DNA of 64,000 nucleotides from Anaerocolumna sedimenticola. Its GTDB lineage: Bacteria > Bacillota > Clostridia > Lachnospirales > Lachnospiraceae. The notes beneath the pieces are model-generated. The model searched no databases, had not been told where the DNA came from, and was given only the letters and a program-made list of their open reading frames with translations. Position numbers and translations under genes: made by a program. Location: assembly GCF_009931695.1 (NCBI RefSeq), contig NZ_CP048000.1:1515001-1579000 (forward strand). The letters are read 5' to 3'. Below, piece by piece: positions 1 through 8,994 of the stretch (positions are counted from its first letter, which is position 1; each line of letters begins with the position of its first letter).

Positions 1-384
1 TTTGCTATTATGTGCGCTCCTACAACCAGCCAGTATGCAGCTATAGAAGCTTTAAGAAACGGAGATTCCGATGTCGAAACAATGCGGGATGCTTATGACC
101 AGAGAAGAAGATATCTAATTCATGCTTTTCGTGAAATGGGACTGGAATGTTTTGAACCTTATGGAGCCTTTTATGTTTTTCCCTGTATTAAGAGTTTAGG
201 TATGACTTCAGATGAATTTGCAACTACTCTTTTAAAAGAAGAAAAGGTAGCTGTGGTACCGGGTACAGCCTTCGGCGAATGCGGAGAAGGTTTTTTAAGA
301 ATATCTTATGCCTATTCCATAGAAAACCTGAAAATAGCAATTGAACGAATGGAGCGATTTGTTGCAAGGCACAAGTGTAAGTAG
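1..384 (+). CDS. Class I/II aminotransferase, C-terminal part (5' end outside window)
   Basis: The reading frame is open from base 1 and ends at TAG 382-384, so only the last ~127 residues are present. The segment has the C-terminal small domain of fold-type I PLP aminotransferases: GAFYVFP, VAVVPGTAFG, then GEGFLRISYAYS, whose Arg normally binds the substrate alpha-carboxylate. The Schiff-base Lys lies upstream of the window, so substrate cannot be judged; AspC/PatA-type enzymes fit best. A hairpin at 497-532 may end the transcript. Confidence 0.9.
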   Translation, partial: FAIMCAPTTSQYAAIEALRNGDSDVETMRDAYDQRRRYLIHAFREMGLECFEPYGAFYVFPCIKSLGMTSDEFATTLLKEEKVAVVPGTAFGECGEGFLRISYAYSIENLKIAIERMERFVARHKCK

Positions 385-496
385 TATTACAGTTCAGCCT
401 ATGGTACCGCGAGGTGTTATATGTGAGTGGGGTGAAGCGAAAAATTCGCCACATATACACGCGAGATTATGCAGAATCCATAATTTTTGTACATCA

Positions 497-532
497 TTAG
501 TACAATTCAGCTCCAAGGATGAACTGTACTAA
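497..532 (+). terminator. Hairpin after the aminotransferase gene
   Basis: Arms TTAGTACAATTC and GAACTGTACTAA can form a 12-pair stem with one G-U and a 12-base loop, followed by a moderately T-rich stretch. It is a plausible but not classical terminator. A second weaker hairpin with arms around TATATGTG and CACATATA lies at about 418-458. Confidence 0.45.
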
Positions 533-559
533 TTTAGTTTGTTAAATAAATATTTTATA

Positions 560-783
560 TTGTAATCTGTATTACATTTGTGATAAAATCGAATTATGAT
601 TAATTTTGTCTTATGGGTAATGTATCCTATAAGATAAAACGCTCCGCGGGAAACGTATAAACAGACAAAAGAGAAAAATCCTTTGGGAAATTGTCACTAA
701 AGCGACAGCGCGTCAGCGCGGGAGTTGGTTTATAGGCTCTTGTGATCACTAAACGAAAGACGAGTTACTTAGGAGGATAAATT
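560..783 (+). promoter_or_regulatory. Possible promoter and long leader of cheX
   Basis: This is most of the 400-base gap between the aminotransferase and cheX. TTGTAA (560-565) and TAAAAT (584-589) have 18-base spacing, and the dyad TGTAATctgtATTACA (561-576) overlaps the -35. About 190 bases of leader follow, with potential stems (CTTAT/ATAAG near 609-633; GTCACTAAAGCGAC near 690-705), ending in the AGGAGG site near 771. I compared it by eye with c-di-GMP-I and -II riboswitch signatures and found no convincing match. Confidence 0.35.
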
Positions 784-1251
784 ATGGCAGGATTGAATGC
801 AGAGCACATTAATCCATTTTTAATTGCGGCTACAAAAATACTAAAGGATATGTGCTTTGTAGATGTTAAAATCGGGAAACCATATGTAAAAAGTACTGAT
901 TTTACAGATGACACATTAGTTATTATGATTGGTATAACAGGAGAAATACGTGGCCAAGCTATGATAGCATTTCCTAATTCAGTGGCATGTGATATTGCAT
1001 CTAAAATGATTATGATGCCGGTTGCCCAGTTAGATGAGTTATCTACCAGTGCAGTATGTGAATTAGGTAATATGATTATGGGTAATACTGCTACCATATT
1101 TTCAACAAAAGGTATTGGTATTGATATTACCCCGCCAACTCTTTGCACGGGTAATGTAACCTTTTCTAATAATTATTCTCAGAATATCTGTATACCATTG
1201 ATTTATGATGAGAGTAGAGCAATTGAAATTAATGTAGCATTAAAAGATTAA
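784..1251 (+). CDS. CheX family chemotaxis protein (CheY-P phosphatase type)
   Basis: 155 residues, the usual size of CheX. The helix SAVCELGNMIMGNTATIF (residues ~83-100) carries the ExxN signature that CheC/CheX/FliY phosphatases use to dephosphorylate CheY-P. The start has an AGGAGG site eight bases upstream. It stands alone: no other chemotaxis or flagellar gene is in view, so its partner CheY must be elsewhere. The family assignment is secure; the role in motility is inferred. Confidence 0.85.
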   Translation: MAGLNAEHINPFLIAATKILKDMCFVDVKIGKPYVKSTDFTDDTLVIMIGITGEIRGQAMIAFPNSVACDIASKMIMMPVAQLDELSTSAVCELGNMIMGNTATIFSTKGIGIDITPPTLCTGNVTFSNNYSQNICIPLIYDESRAIEINVALKD

Positions 1252-1370
1252 GAAATAATTCCTCCAATTTAAATAGAAAGTTCTTTCTACATAAAGGGAG
1301 TGGAGTATAAGGGGATTGTTTTAAGTTATACAATAATCGAAAATGATTCGATTAGAAAATAGGAGTAAAG

Positions 1371-1871
1371 ATGAATGTAGTATTATTTGAGCCGGAGATA
1401 CCGGCAAATACCGGAAATATAGGACGAACCTGTGTGGCAACCGGAACCAGATTACATTTAATAGAACCTTTAGGTTTTAAATTAAATGAAAAAGAAATTA
1501 AACGGGCGGGACTTGATTATTGGAAAGACTTAGATGTAACGATTTATGATAATTATGAAGACTTTCTGAAGAGAAACCCCAATGCAAAAATATATATGGC
1601 GACAACCAAAGCGGTTCACACATATACGGAAGTAGACTATGATCCGGATTGCTTTCTTATGTTTGGAAAAGAAAGTGCCGGAATTCCGGAAGAAATTCTT
1701 CTACAAAATAAAGATACCGCAGTACGTATACCCATGATAGGAGAAATTCGTTCTCTGAATTTAGCTAATTCGGTTGCAATCGTACTTTATGAAGCATTAC
1801 GCCAGAATAACTTTTCGGGCATGAAAAGAACCGGACAGTTACATCGCCACACATGGGATGAAAGTTTATAG
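1371..1871 (+). CDS. trmL: tRNA (cytidine/uridine-34 2'-O-)methyltransferase TrmL
   Basis: 166 residues, full length for the short SPOUT (TrmH-like) methyltransferases that modify the wobble base of tRNA-Leu. It starts MNVVLFEPEIPANTGNIGRTC. The trefoil-knot SAM site is visible as MFGKESAGIPEEIL, VRIPMIGEIRSLNLANSVAIVLYEALRQ. The N-x-G-N-x-x-R motif near residue 15 and the SLNLANS motif near residue 126 are family hallmarks. A terminator at 1895-1940 follows, so it is probably monocistronic. Confidence 0.93.
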   Translation: MNVVLFEPEIPANTGNIGRTCVATGTRLHLIEPLGFKLNEKEIKRAGLDYWKDLDVTIYDNYEDFLKRNPNAKIYMATTKAVHTYTEVDYDPDCFLMFGKESAGIPEEILLQNKDTAVRIPMIGEIRSLNLANSVAIVLYEALRQNNFSGMKRTGQLHRHTWDESL

Positions 1872-1894
1872 TTAATTCTATCAATAATGAAGAG

Positions 1895-1940
1895 AAGTAC
1901 AACTGGATGGACAAAAGTCTAATCCTGATGTACTTTTTTA
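1895..1940 (+). terminator. Rho-independent terminator after trmL
   Basis: Arms AAGTACA and TGTACTT enclose a smaller GGAT/ATCC stem and are followed by a run of T residues. Confidence 0.7.
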
Positions 1941-2035
1941 TTTCAGCGAAAGCAAAGTGAGAATTAGCAAGCTTGCCTGCAATCATTTGAACGCCCCCGC
2001 GAACCGAAGATACTCGCAAAGCGTGTTTCTTCCGG

Positions 2036-2085
2036 TTTCATAGAAAAGTTCTTAGAACTTCCCTATGAAATAAAACCCTACGGGA
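2036..2085. repeat. Dispersed palindromic repeat, copy 1
   Basis: The palindrome TTTCATAG-AAAGTTC...GAACTTCCCTATGAAA (2036-2070), followed by TAAAACCCTACGGGAG, has a near-identical second copy at 16799-16850. Both lie between genes, and the similarity continues beyond the palindrome into the CCCTAC-GGG stretch. This makes it a dispersed repeat rather than a chance hairpin. Confidence 0.6.
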
Positions 2086-2189
2086 GTTTATGAGTAGGTA
2101 ACAAGGCTTGGAATAAGCAGGCCTTACCTCAATTAATACAAAAGTAAAAGATAGATTTGTATATTCAAAAAAATTTGGAGGTATCTTTC

Positions 2190-2372
2190 ATGAAAGAAAA
2201 AACAAACTGCGAATATTGTAGTAATTATATTTATGATGAAGAATATAACTGTTATGGTTGTGACATTTATCTGGATGAAGATGAGATGGGCAAATTTTTA
2301 AGGAATACGTACGATAATTGTCCGCATTTTAAATTTAATGATGAATATAAGATTGTAAGGAAACAAATGTAA
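2190..2372 (+). CDS. Small Cys-rich DUF6472-like protein
   Basis: 60 residues. The ATG at 2190 is preferred over an in-frame upstream start because GGAGG lies directly before it (2177-2181). The protein has CEYC and CYGC pairs plus one later Cys (NCPHF), many acidic residues, and ends DEYKIVRKQM. From memory this resembles a small clostridial family annotated DUF6472. The paired cysteines suggest a zinc or iron-sulfur knot. Function is unknown. Confidence 0.75.
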   Translation: MKEKTNCEYCSNYIYDEEYNCYGCDIYLDEDEMGKFLRNTYDNCPHFKFNDEYKIVRKQM

Positions 2373-2383
2373 AAGATGTCTCC

Positions 2384-3805
2384 TTACAAAAGAAATCCTT
2401 CCGTTCTTGGCAGTGTAAAGATGAATTCTGTCCCCACACCCTCCGTGCTGATTACATTAATATTTTCATTATGGGCAGCTATAATTTCCTTGGTTATGGA
2501 AAGGCCGAGACCGGTACCTTTTTTATCTTTTCCTCTGGAAGCATCCGTCTTATAAAAACGCTCCCATATCTTTTTAATACTGTCTTTTGGAATTCCAATT
2601 CCATTATCTTTCACAGAGATGAATACTTTATCCCCTTTTTCTACCGTTGAAATTTTAATCGTAGAATTGTGGTGGCTGAACTTAATGGCATTATCCAAGA
2701 GATTATAAAGCACTTGCTGAATTTTACCCATATCGGCATCCACTAAGGTTTCTTTGGATGCAAAGATTAGATTTAAAGTAATCTTTTTCTGGGTGCAGGC
2801 ACCCTCAAAACTTTCTGCTGTCTTCTTAATAATATGATTTATATCAAATGATACAATTTCTAATAAAGTACCGTGATTTTCAAAGCTATTTAAGGCTAAA
2901 AGGCTTGTTGTCAGTTTATTCAGGCGTTCTGTTTCAAAAAGTATAATACCCAGGTATTTGTCTTTCATTTCATAAGGAATCGTACCATCCTGCAAGGCCT
3001 CCGCATATCCTTTTATGGATGTTAGTGGAGACCGGAAGTCATGGGAAATATTCGCTACAAATTTCTTTTGATAATCGTCCAGGTTATTGATTTCACCGGC
3101 CATATAAGAAATAGAGTTAGCGAGACTTCCGTACTCGTCCTGCCGTTTCATTTTTAAGATGTAAGAGTAATTCCCCTTGGTGTATTCGGAGGCAGCTTTA
3201 TTTAATTTACCTAAAGGTATGATTGTCAAATAATAAATATAAGAGAATATAAGGAATAAAAATCCCAAAAAAAGGATAAAACAAATATTAATAATATCAA
3301 CTACATGGGTACATTCTTTTTGTATGCTGCTAATAGAGGAGTGCATAACAATATAACCCTGTACCTGATATTTATAAATCACCTTATATACTACACTTAG
3401 CATTGGTTCCGACAGGACACCTTTCATGACAGTATGGTTGTGAAAGGTTGAATCCAGAAAGTCCGGATTCATGTCCAGAACATTAATCGGACTATCACTT
3501 TCCGCATCCGGTTTCGTATCTGAAATAACAAAGCCGGAATTATTCACAATCCATATACGGGCATTCAGAATAGCTCCGATGGTCTTAATCTGTGTTGTCA
3601 GGTTAGGAAGGGATAATTCTTCATTGTAAAAGCTGGTCATATATTCATCGGAAATAGACGCTGCCTCGTTATATAATAAAGACTTTTTATCTTCGATTAA
3701 TTTATCTTCATAGCGGTTTGCAGCATATGTATTAAGCAGTATAAACATAAATACTGCAGAGAAAATATAACAAATCAGAAGTTTAATCCATAAATATTGT
3801 TTCAT
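2384..3805 (-). CDS. Membrane sensor histidine kinase
   Basis: 473 residues from the ATG at 3805, which has GGGAG upstream; a longer in-frame start at 3829 lacks a site. One membrane helix (~5-27), an extracellular sensor region, a second helix (~170-195) and HAMP come first. HisKA follows with the phospho-acceptor His in FVANISHDFRSPLTS, then HATPase_c with the N box (QVLYNLLDNAIKFS), DNGIGIP and GTGLGLSI. It lies 185 bases after the response regulator on the same strand, its likely partner. The signal is unknown. Confidence 0.92.
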   Translation of the reverse strand: MKQYLWIKLLICYIFSAVFMFILLNTYAANRYEDKLIEDKKSLLYNEAASISDEYMTSFYNEELSLPNLTTQIKTIGAILNARIWIVNNSGFVISDTKPDAESDSPINVLDMNPDFLDSTFHNHTVMKGVLSEPMLSVVYKVIYKYQVQGYIVMHSSISSIQKECTHVVDIINICFILFLGFLFLIFSYIYYLTIIPLGKLNKAASEYTKGNYSYILKMKRQDEYGSLANSISYMAGEINNLDDYQKKFVANISHDFRSPLTSIKGYAEALQDGTIPYEMKDKYLGIILFETERLNKLTTSLLALNSFENHGTLLEIVSFDINHIIKKTAESFEGACTQKKITLNLIFASKETLVDADMGKIQQVLYNLLDNAIKFSHHNSTIKISTVEKGDKVFISVKDNGIGIPKDSIKKIWERFYKTDASRGKDKKGTGLGLSITKEIIAAHNENINVISTEGVGTEFIFTLPRTEGFLL

Positions 3806-3819
3806 ACTAGCTCCCATTG

Positions 3820-3900
3820 CATAACACATCTGCTGGCAGATGTGTTACTGCCTCTAATCAGGGTGTGAATTATTCATTTCAATAAATTCACACTACACCC
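3820..3900. repeat. Two intercistronic palindromes between regulator and kinase
   Basis: ACACATCTGCTGGCAGATGTGT (about 3822-3843) and the GTGAATTa...tAAATTCAC hairpin (about 3863-3896) lie in the 185-base gap. The first resembles the last hairpin of the cluster at 19413-19438 (ACATCTgtgagcAGATGTG). Neither has a T-run on the minus strand, so they look more like intergenic palindromic repeats or mRNA-processing hairpins than terminators. Confidence 0.5.
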
Positions 3901-3990
3901 CGTGCATTCTGCTGGTTTATTTGCGAAACTGCCCAATATATCCGTCTGCTGCGGTTACAGCTTTAGTTACATTATTTTCAGATATTACCG

Positions 3991-4707
3991 TTACTTTTTA
4001 ACTTCAAATTTATAACCGATACCCCAAACAGTAGACAAGCTCCAAGAGGTATGATCCTTTATTTTTTCTCTTAAACGTTTTATATGCACATCAACGGTTC
4101 TGGTATCACCAATGTATTCGTACCCCCAGATATGATCCAAAAGCTGCTCCCTGGTAAATACCTGGTTTGGATGAGAAGCCAGGAAATAAAATAGTTCCAG
4201 CTCTTTTGGAGGCATTTCAATTGTGTTACCATAATATAGTACCGAATAATTTGATTGATTAATTACCAGGTCCGGATAGGAAACATAATCCCCGGTTTGT
4301 TCGGAAACAGTAGTTTCAGGAACCTGTGCAGCCGTTGGATGAAAACGCCTTAAGACCGCTTTTACGCGGGCAACTAGTTCCTTGGAATCAAAAGGTTTTA
4401 TGATATAATCATCTGCCCCCAGTTCCAGGCCTAATACTTTATCGAAGATTTCACCCTTAGCGGATAACATAATAATAGGTACGGAAGAGGTTTTACGGAT
4501 TTCTCTGCAGACCTCATAACCGTCAATTCCCGGAAGCATTAAATCCAACAGAATAAGATTCGGCTGATAAGTTGCAAAATTAAGAATTGCTTCCTCCCCA
4601 TCATGTACCATAAGAGTATCAAAACATTCCTTGGTAAGATAGAGGGAGATTAATTCCGCTATATTTACATCATCATCCACAATTAATATTTTTTGTTTCG
4701 TTGCCAT
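3991..4707 (-). CDS. OmpR/PhoB-family response regulator
   Basis: 238 residues: receiver domain (~5-118) with the acid pair DDD near residue 11, phospho-acceptor Asp in LILLDLMLPG and Lys in DDYIIKPF, followed by a winged-helix DNA-binding domain (~140-236; HIWGYEYIGDTRTVDVHIKRLREKI). An AGGAGG precedes the ATG. It is the upstream gene of a pair with the histidine kinase at 2384-3805. Confidence 0.94.
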   Translation of the reverse strand: MATKQKILIVDDDVNIAELISLYLTKECFDTLMVHDGEEAILNFATYQPNLILLDLMLPGIDGYEVCREIRKTSSVPIIMLSAKGEIFDKVLGLELGADDYIIKPFDSKELVARVKAVLRRFHPTAAQVPETTVSEQTGDYVSYPDLVINQSNYSVLYYGNTIEMPPKELELFYFLASHPNQVFTREQLLDHIWGYEYIGDTRTVDVHIKRLREKIKDHTSWSLSTVWGIGYKFEVKK

Positions 4708-4844
4708 AGAACCTCCTACTCAATATGTGTATCAGGTTTAAAATTCATATACAGTAAATTATCGGCAGTCCCAGAATAACTGAATTGCCCGTAATAGAAT
4801 TTCAAACCCAAACAGTTATTTATATTATTAAATCCTATATTCCA

Positions 4845-7220
4845 TTATTGTGCAAATTCGACAATGGTTACACCCTGGCCGCCTTCCCCAAAAGCACCTT
4901 CCCGGTAGGATTTTATATATTTTGTCCTCTTTAAATGGGAGTGTACGGCATTTCTGAGGGCTCCGGTACCCCGCCCATGGATAACGGTAACCTGAGGCAG
5001 ATGGGAAAGGTATGCGTCATCTAAATACTTATCCAGGAGGGGGAGGGCTTCATCAACCGTTTTACCGATCAGATTTATCTCCGTACTAATGGAAGAGGTT
5101 TTAGACATCTTAATTTTTCCGCTGCCGGTGCGGTTTATATTAGGTCCGGTGATAACCGGTTCATCAATTAATTCTAAATCGCTTATATTAACAAGGGATC
5201 TTAAAATACCCATCTGAACATATAAATCGCCTTTGGCATTTGGAAGACTGCTTACCGTACCTTTTAATCCTAAGCTTAACACGTTTACAGAATCGCCCAA
5301 TTTAAAATCTTTCGCTTTCGGCGTTTTCCTAGACTTTTTACTGTTTTTTATGGCAAGACCGGATTCTGCCTGTGATAATTTTTCCCGAAGGGCAGTACGT
5401 TCATTTTCCATATCTCTGCTGATACCGCCCTCGGCACTCCACTTATTGAAGTTCTTAATGGTTCGGTCGGCAACATCCTTGGCATCCTGCAGAATTTTTC
5501 TTGCTTCTTCTTTTGCCTCGGACATAAGTTTATCTTTAGCATTGTCAATCTTTTCATTTTTTTGTTCCAGCCTGCGGCGTAACTCATCAATTTCCTTTTT
5601 GGTTTTACTGATCTCCAGGCGTTCATTTTCCATTGCGATTCGGTTTTTCTCCAGATCGCTGATGAGGTCTTCAAAGCTTTTATCCTGTACACCGATCAGA
5701 TTTTTGGCATCATTTATGATAGAATCCGGAAGCCCTAACTTTGAGGAGATAGCAAATGCATTGCTTTTACCGGGAATCCCGATTAACAACCGGTAAGTGG
5801 GACGCAGGGTTTCTACGTCAAATTCACAGCAGGCATTACTAACCCCTTCCGTTGAAAGAGCATATACCTTTAATTCGCTGTAATGGGTAGTTGCCATAGT
5901 ACAGACTTTACGTTTATGAAGGTTTGATAAGATAGCCATAGCCAGTGCGGCACCCTCCGTAGGATCGGTTCCGGCGCCTAATTCATCAAAAAGAACCAGG
6001 GATTTATAATTTGCTTTCTCTAATATGGATACGGTATTGGTCATATGGGAGGAGAAAGTACTCAGGCTTTGCTCAATACTCTGCTCATCACCAATATCTG
6101 CGTATACCTCTTCAAATACGGCTAACTCGGATCCGTCAAATGCAGGAATGTGTAAACCAGCCTGACCTAAAAGAGTAAATAGTCCGACAGTTTTCAGGGA
6201 AACGGTTTTACCGCCTGTATTTGGGCCTGTAATAACCAAAAGATTAAAATCATTTCCCAAAGCAATATCGATAGGAACAACCTTTTTAGGATCGATTAGA
6301 GGATGCCTTCCTTTTTTTATGTTAATGATACCTTTATCATTAAAGGCAGGCTCCGTACCTTTCATCTGCTTTGACAGGGCTGCTCTGGCAAATATAAAAT
6401 CCAGCTGTGCGATAACCCGGACATTGTTATCCAGTTTTTCCGTTTCAAAGCCTGCCTGGTTACTTAAATCCGCAAGTATCTTCTCAATTTCTTCCTGCTC
6501 TTTAATCTCCAGTTCCTTTAAATCATTATTCAGTTTTACTACCGCCATCGGTTCGACAAATAAGGTGGAACCGGAAGAGGACTGGTCGTGAATCATACCG
6601 GGAAACTGGCCTCTGTATTCCTGCTTAACAGGAAGACAGTATCTGCCGTTACGCATGGTAATGATATTCTCCTGAAGCATGGTCCTGGAGGAGTTTACTA
6701 AAGAATTTAACTGCTCATGTATCTTATCATTGGTTACTTTCATGGAGCGGCGGATGCTTTTTAAAGCCGGACTTGCATCATCTGCAATTTCTTCTTCACT
6801 TACGATACAGCGTTTTATTTCATTATTAAGAGGAGTTAAGGGTTCTATGGAAGAAAACATTTCATCCAGGGAGTCACCTGCATTTTCCTCGTTGTCCCTG
6901 ACGCCATAAGCTTTAATACGCAGTGCCGCATCCAATACGGAACTGATATGAAGAAGTTCTCCCGCACCAAGTGTGGATCCGATCTCCAACCTCTTTAAAG
7001 AACCCCGGATATCATGTAACCCATAAAAACCTAAACTTCCCTTACGGTAAATCCGGGATAAGGCATCCGAAGTTTCTCTCTGCCTTGATTGAATCTCATT
7101 AATATTGTCACTGGGCTGCAAGGCAGCGCATAATTCTTTGCCCAGCCCTGAACCGGCTAAAGAAATTAATTTATCTATAATTTTATTATATTCTAATTTA
7201 AATAAAGCTTTTTCATTCAT
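4845..7220 (-). CDS. mutS2: MutS2 endonuclease (full-length, with Smr domain)
   Basis: 791 residues from the ATG at 7220 (GGAGG upstream). Core and clamp regions are followed by an ATPase with Walker A VITGPNTGGKTVSLKT, Walker B LVLFDELGAGTDPTEG and the TTHYSELK His loop, a long coiled coil (~500-610), a KOW-like segment, and a C-terminal Smr nuclease domain with HGRGTGALR. The Smr LDLR motif is altered to INLIG, so nuclease activity may be reduced. MutS2 splits collided ribosomes and/or suppresses recombination. A paralogue without Smr lies at 48150-50090. Confidence 0.95.
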   Translation of the reverse strand: MNEKALFKLEYNKIIDKLISLAGSGLGKELCAALQPSDNINEIQSRQRETSDALSRIYRKGSLGFYGLHDIRGSLKRLEIGSTLGAGELLHISSVLDAALRIKAYGVRDNEENAGDSLDEMFSSIEPLTPLNNEIKRCIVSEEEIADDASPALKSIRRSMKVTNDKIHEQLNSLVNSSRTMLQENIITMRNGRYCLPVKQEYRGQFPGMIHDQSSSGSTLFVEPMAVVKLNNDLKELEIKEQEEIEKILADLSNQAGFETEKLDNNVRVIAQLDFIFARAALSKQMKGTEPAFNDKGIINIKKGRHPLIDPKKVVPIDIALGNDFNLLVITGPNTGGKTVSLKTVGLFTLLGQAGLHIPAFDGSELAVFEEVYADIGDEQSIEQSLSTFSSHMTNTVSILEKANYKSLVLFDELGAGTDPTEGAALAMAILSNLHKRKVCTMATTHYSELKVYALSTEGVSNACCEFDVETLRPTYRLLIGIPGKSNAFAISSKLGLPDSIINDAKNLIGVQDKSFEDLISDLEKNRIAMENERLEISKTKKEIDELRRRLEQKNEKIDNAKDKLMSEAKEEARKILQDAKDVADRTIKNFNKWSAEGGISRDMENERTALREKLSQAESGLAIKNSKKSRKTPKAKDFKLGDSVNVLSLGLKGTVSSLPNAKGDLYVQMGILRSLVNISDLELIDEPVITGPNINRTGSGKIKMSKTSSISTEINLIGKTVDEALPLLDKYLDDAYLSHLPQVTVIHGRGTGALRNAVHSHLKRTKYIKSYREGAFGEGGQGVTIVEFAQ

Positions 7221-7521
7221 ATGCTTCCTCCATATTAAACTATTGCCTATTTCCAATTATCGTTTATAATAATACTTATCGGTAATTGTTTTCCAATTTG
7301 CCAATAAAGGCGGTGTCTTAACCGCCCTACATCCGACGATAGGAATACAAAAGACGGAATGCAGTTACTTTCTAATTCTTTATTTTACCTTATTTTCGTT
7401 AAAAATAAAACTATAATTTAAAAATACCTAATGAAATACCCTTTTGTTTACAAATCATTCATATAATGTTCATATGTAAATGTTAAAATAAACATACGGA
7501 TTGTCCTAAAGGAGAAAAGAA

Positions 7522-8892
7522 ATGTCTAATGATAACAATAATAAGGATGAGAAAGAGTACTCTTTTATTCAGGAACAGATAGCGTCCAAAAAGAAATTTA
7601 AGTTTAGAAGAATGTTTTACTCCGTAACCTGGACGATAGTATTAGCATGTATTTTTGGTATTGTAGCAGGTGTTTCATTTTGCATTTCCCAGCCTGCAAT
7701 TAATAAAATTTTAGGAAAATATCAGGACAAAAAAACAGTTGAATTTCCAACGACCACACCGGAAAGTTCAACAGATCCGGATCAAAACAAAACACACACG
7801 GGTGGCTCGGAGAATACAAATACACTGGAAACGGATAAACCAATTAGCAGTGAGGGCGAAAAAGAAACGAAAGAAGATACGAAACCCGATACGGTAGTAA
7901 TAGAGAAATATATTCAGGCAGACATACAGGATTTAAATAACATCTATATGGATTTAAGAAATGTTGCCAGCGAAGTAGATAAATCCATTCTTAATGTTAC
8001 CAGCATTAAGAATGGTGTAGATGTATTGTTTAATAATGAATTCGAGGCTTCAGAAGTATCCTCAGGATTGGTTGTAGCCAATAATGGAGCTGATTTACTC
8101 ATTTTGGTAAGTTACGACAGAATTCAGGATGCTAAAAATATTCGGGTGACTTTAACAGATTCTTTAGATGTCAAAGCAAAACTTCAGGATTATGACAGTG
8201 ATCTTAATCTTGCAGTTATAGCCGTAAGCCTTGATGATATACCGGATACAGTATTAAGTAATATTAAGGTAATAAATTTGGGTGAATCTTATCCATTGAT
8301 AATCGGTACGCCAATAATTGCCATGGGAAGTCCCAACGGATATGTAGATTCTATGGAGTATGGAATTATAACCAGTAAGGATACCAGTACTTATATTACA
8401 GACAATAAGATAGACTTATTCACTACCGATATTCATGATAATGAAAACAGCGATGGAATAATCGTCAATCTCCGTGGAGAAGTAATTGGTATTATTACTC
8501 AGAAGTTAAAAGATGAATATAATCAGAATGTTAATACGGTAATTGGTATAACTAAAATAAAAGAAGTCATTGAAAGCCTGGTAAATAACAGGGAAAGAAG
8601 TTATTTTGGGATTAAAGGAGCAGACATGACGGACGCTGCATTAAAGCAAGCCGGTATTACCAATGGTATTTATATTACCGAAGTTGAGGCAAACTCTCCG
8701 GCTTTGGAAGCAGGATTGCAGAGTGGTGATATTATTCTTTCTGTTAATGGAGCAGAGATTTTATCCGTGAATAATTTTAACAGTCTGATAACGGCGAGTG
8801 AACCTAAATCTACTCTGAATGTTACCATCAGGCGTAATACTAAGAACTCATCAAAAGAAATGGATTTAGAAGTTGTGCTTGGGAAGAAATAA
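7522..8892 (+). CDS. HtrA/DegP-like membrane protein with PDZ domain, protease triad degraded
   Basis: 456 residues. Cytoplasmic N-terminus, one membrane helix (~35-57), a Ser/Thr/Pro/Glu linker (~72-125), a trypsin-like domain (~140-330) and a C-terminal PDZ domain (~355-450; YFGIKGADMT, AGLQSGDIILSVNG). The His site of HtrA (NNHV) reads VSYD. The Asp region DSDLNLAVI is kept. The GNSGG active-site loop reads ENSDG. The catalytic His and oxyanion glycines are therefore missing, which suggests a non-proteolytic scaffold or sensor. It is flanked by a terminator at 8911-8945. Confidence 0.88.
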   Translation: MSNDNNNKDEKEYSFIQEQIASKKKFKFRRMFYSVTWTIVLACIFGIVAGVSFCISQPAINKILGKYQDKKTVEFPTTTPESSTDPDQNKTHTGGSENTNTLETDKPISSEGEKETKEDTKPDTVVIEKYIQADIQDLNNIYMDLRNVASEVDKSILNVTSIKNGVDVLFNNEFEASEVSSGLVVANNGADLLILVSYDRIQDAKNIRVTLTDSLDVKAKLQDYDSDLNLAVIAVSLDDIPDTVLSNIKVINLGESYPLIIGTPIIAMGSPNGYVDSMEYGIITSKDTSTYITDNKIDLFTTDIHDNENSDGIIVNLRGEVIGIITQKLKDEYNQNVNTVIGITKIKEVIESLVNNRERSYFGIKGADMTDAALKQAGITNGIYITEVEANSPALEAGLQSGDIILSVNGAEILSVNNFNSLITASEPKSTLNVTIRRNTKNSSKEMDLEVVLGKK

Positions 8893-8910
8893 TAAAAAAG
8901 ACAGATAATG

Positions 8911-8945
8911 AAAGGCTCTTAAATTTATGGTTTAAGAGCCTTTTT
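8911..8945 (+). terminator. Rho-independent terminator after the HtrA-like gene
   Basis: AAAGGCTCTTAAA and TTTAAGAGCCTTT arms with a short loop, followed by T residues. It can serve both strands (the ROK gene converges from the right). Confidence 0.85.
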
Positions 8946-8994
8946 GATATGTAATTTGTTTCATTACTAAATTAATTAAATATATAAAACCCTA

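Noticed and set aside
590..780. c-di-GMP riboswitch before cheX
   Set aside because: Some purine-rich motifs look similar, but the conserved GCAAACC/GCAAAGC elements of class I and the class II core are not there, in contrast to the clear match at 54585-54672.
5233..5796. 187-residue ORF on the plus strand inside mutS2
   Set aside because: Antisense shadow of the coiled-coil-coding region, low complexity and no ribosome site.
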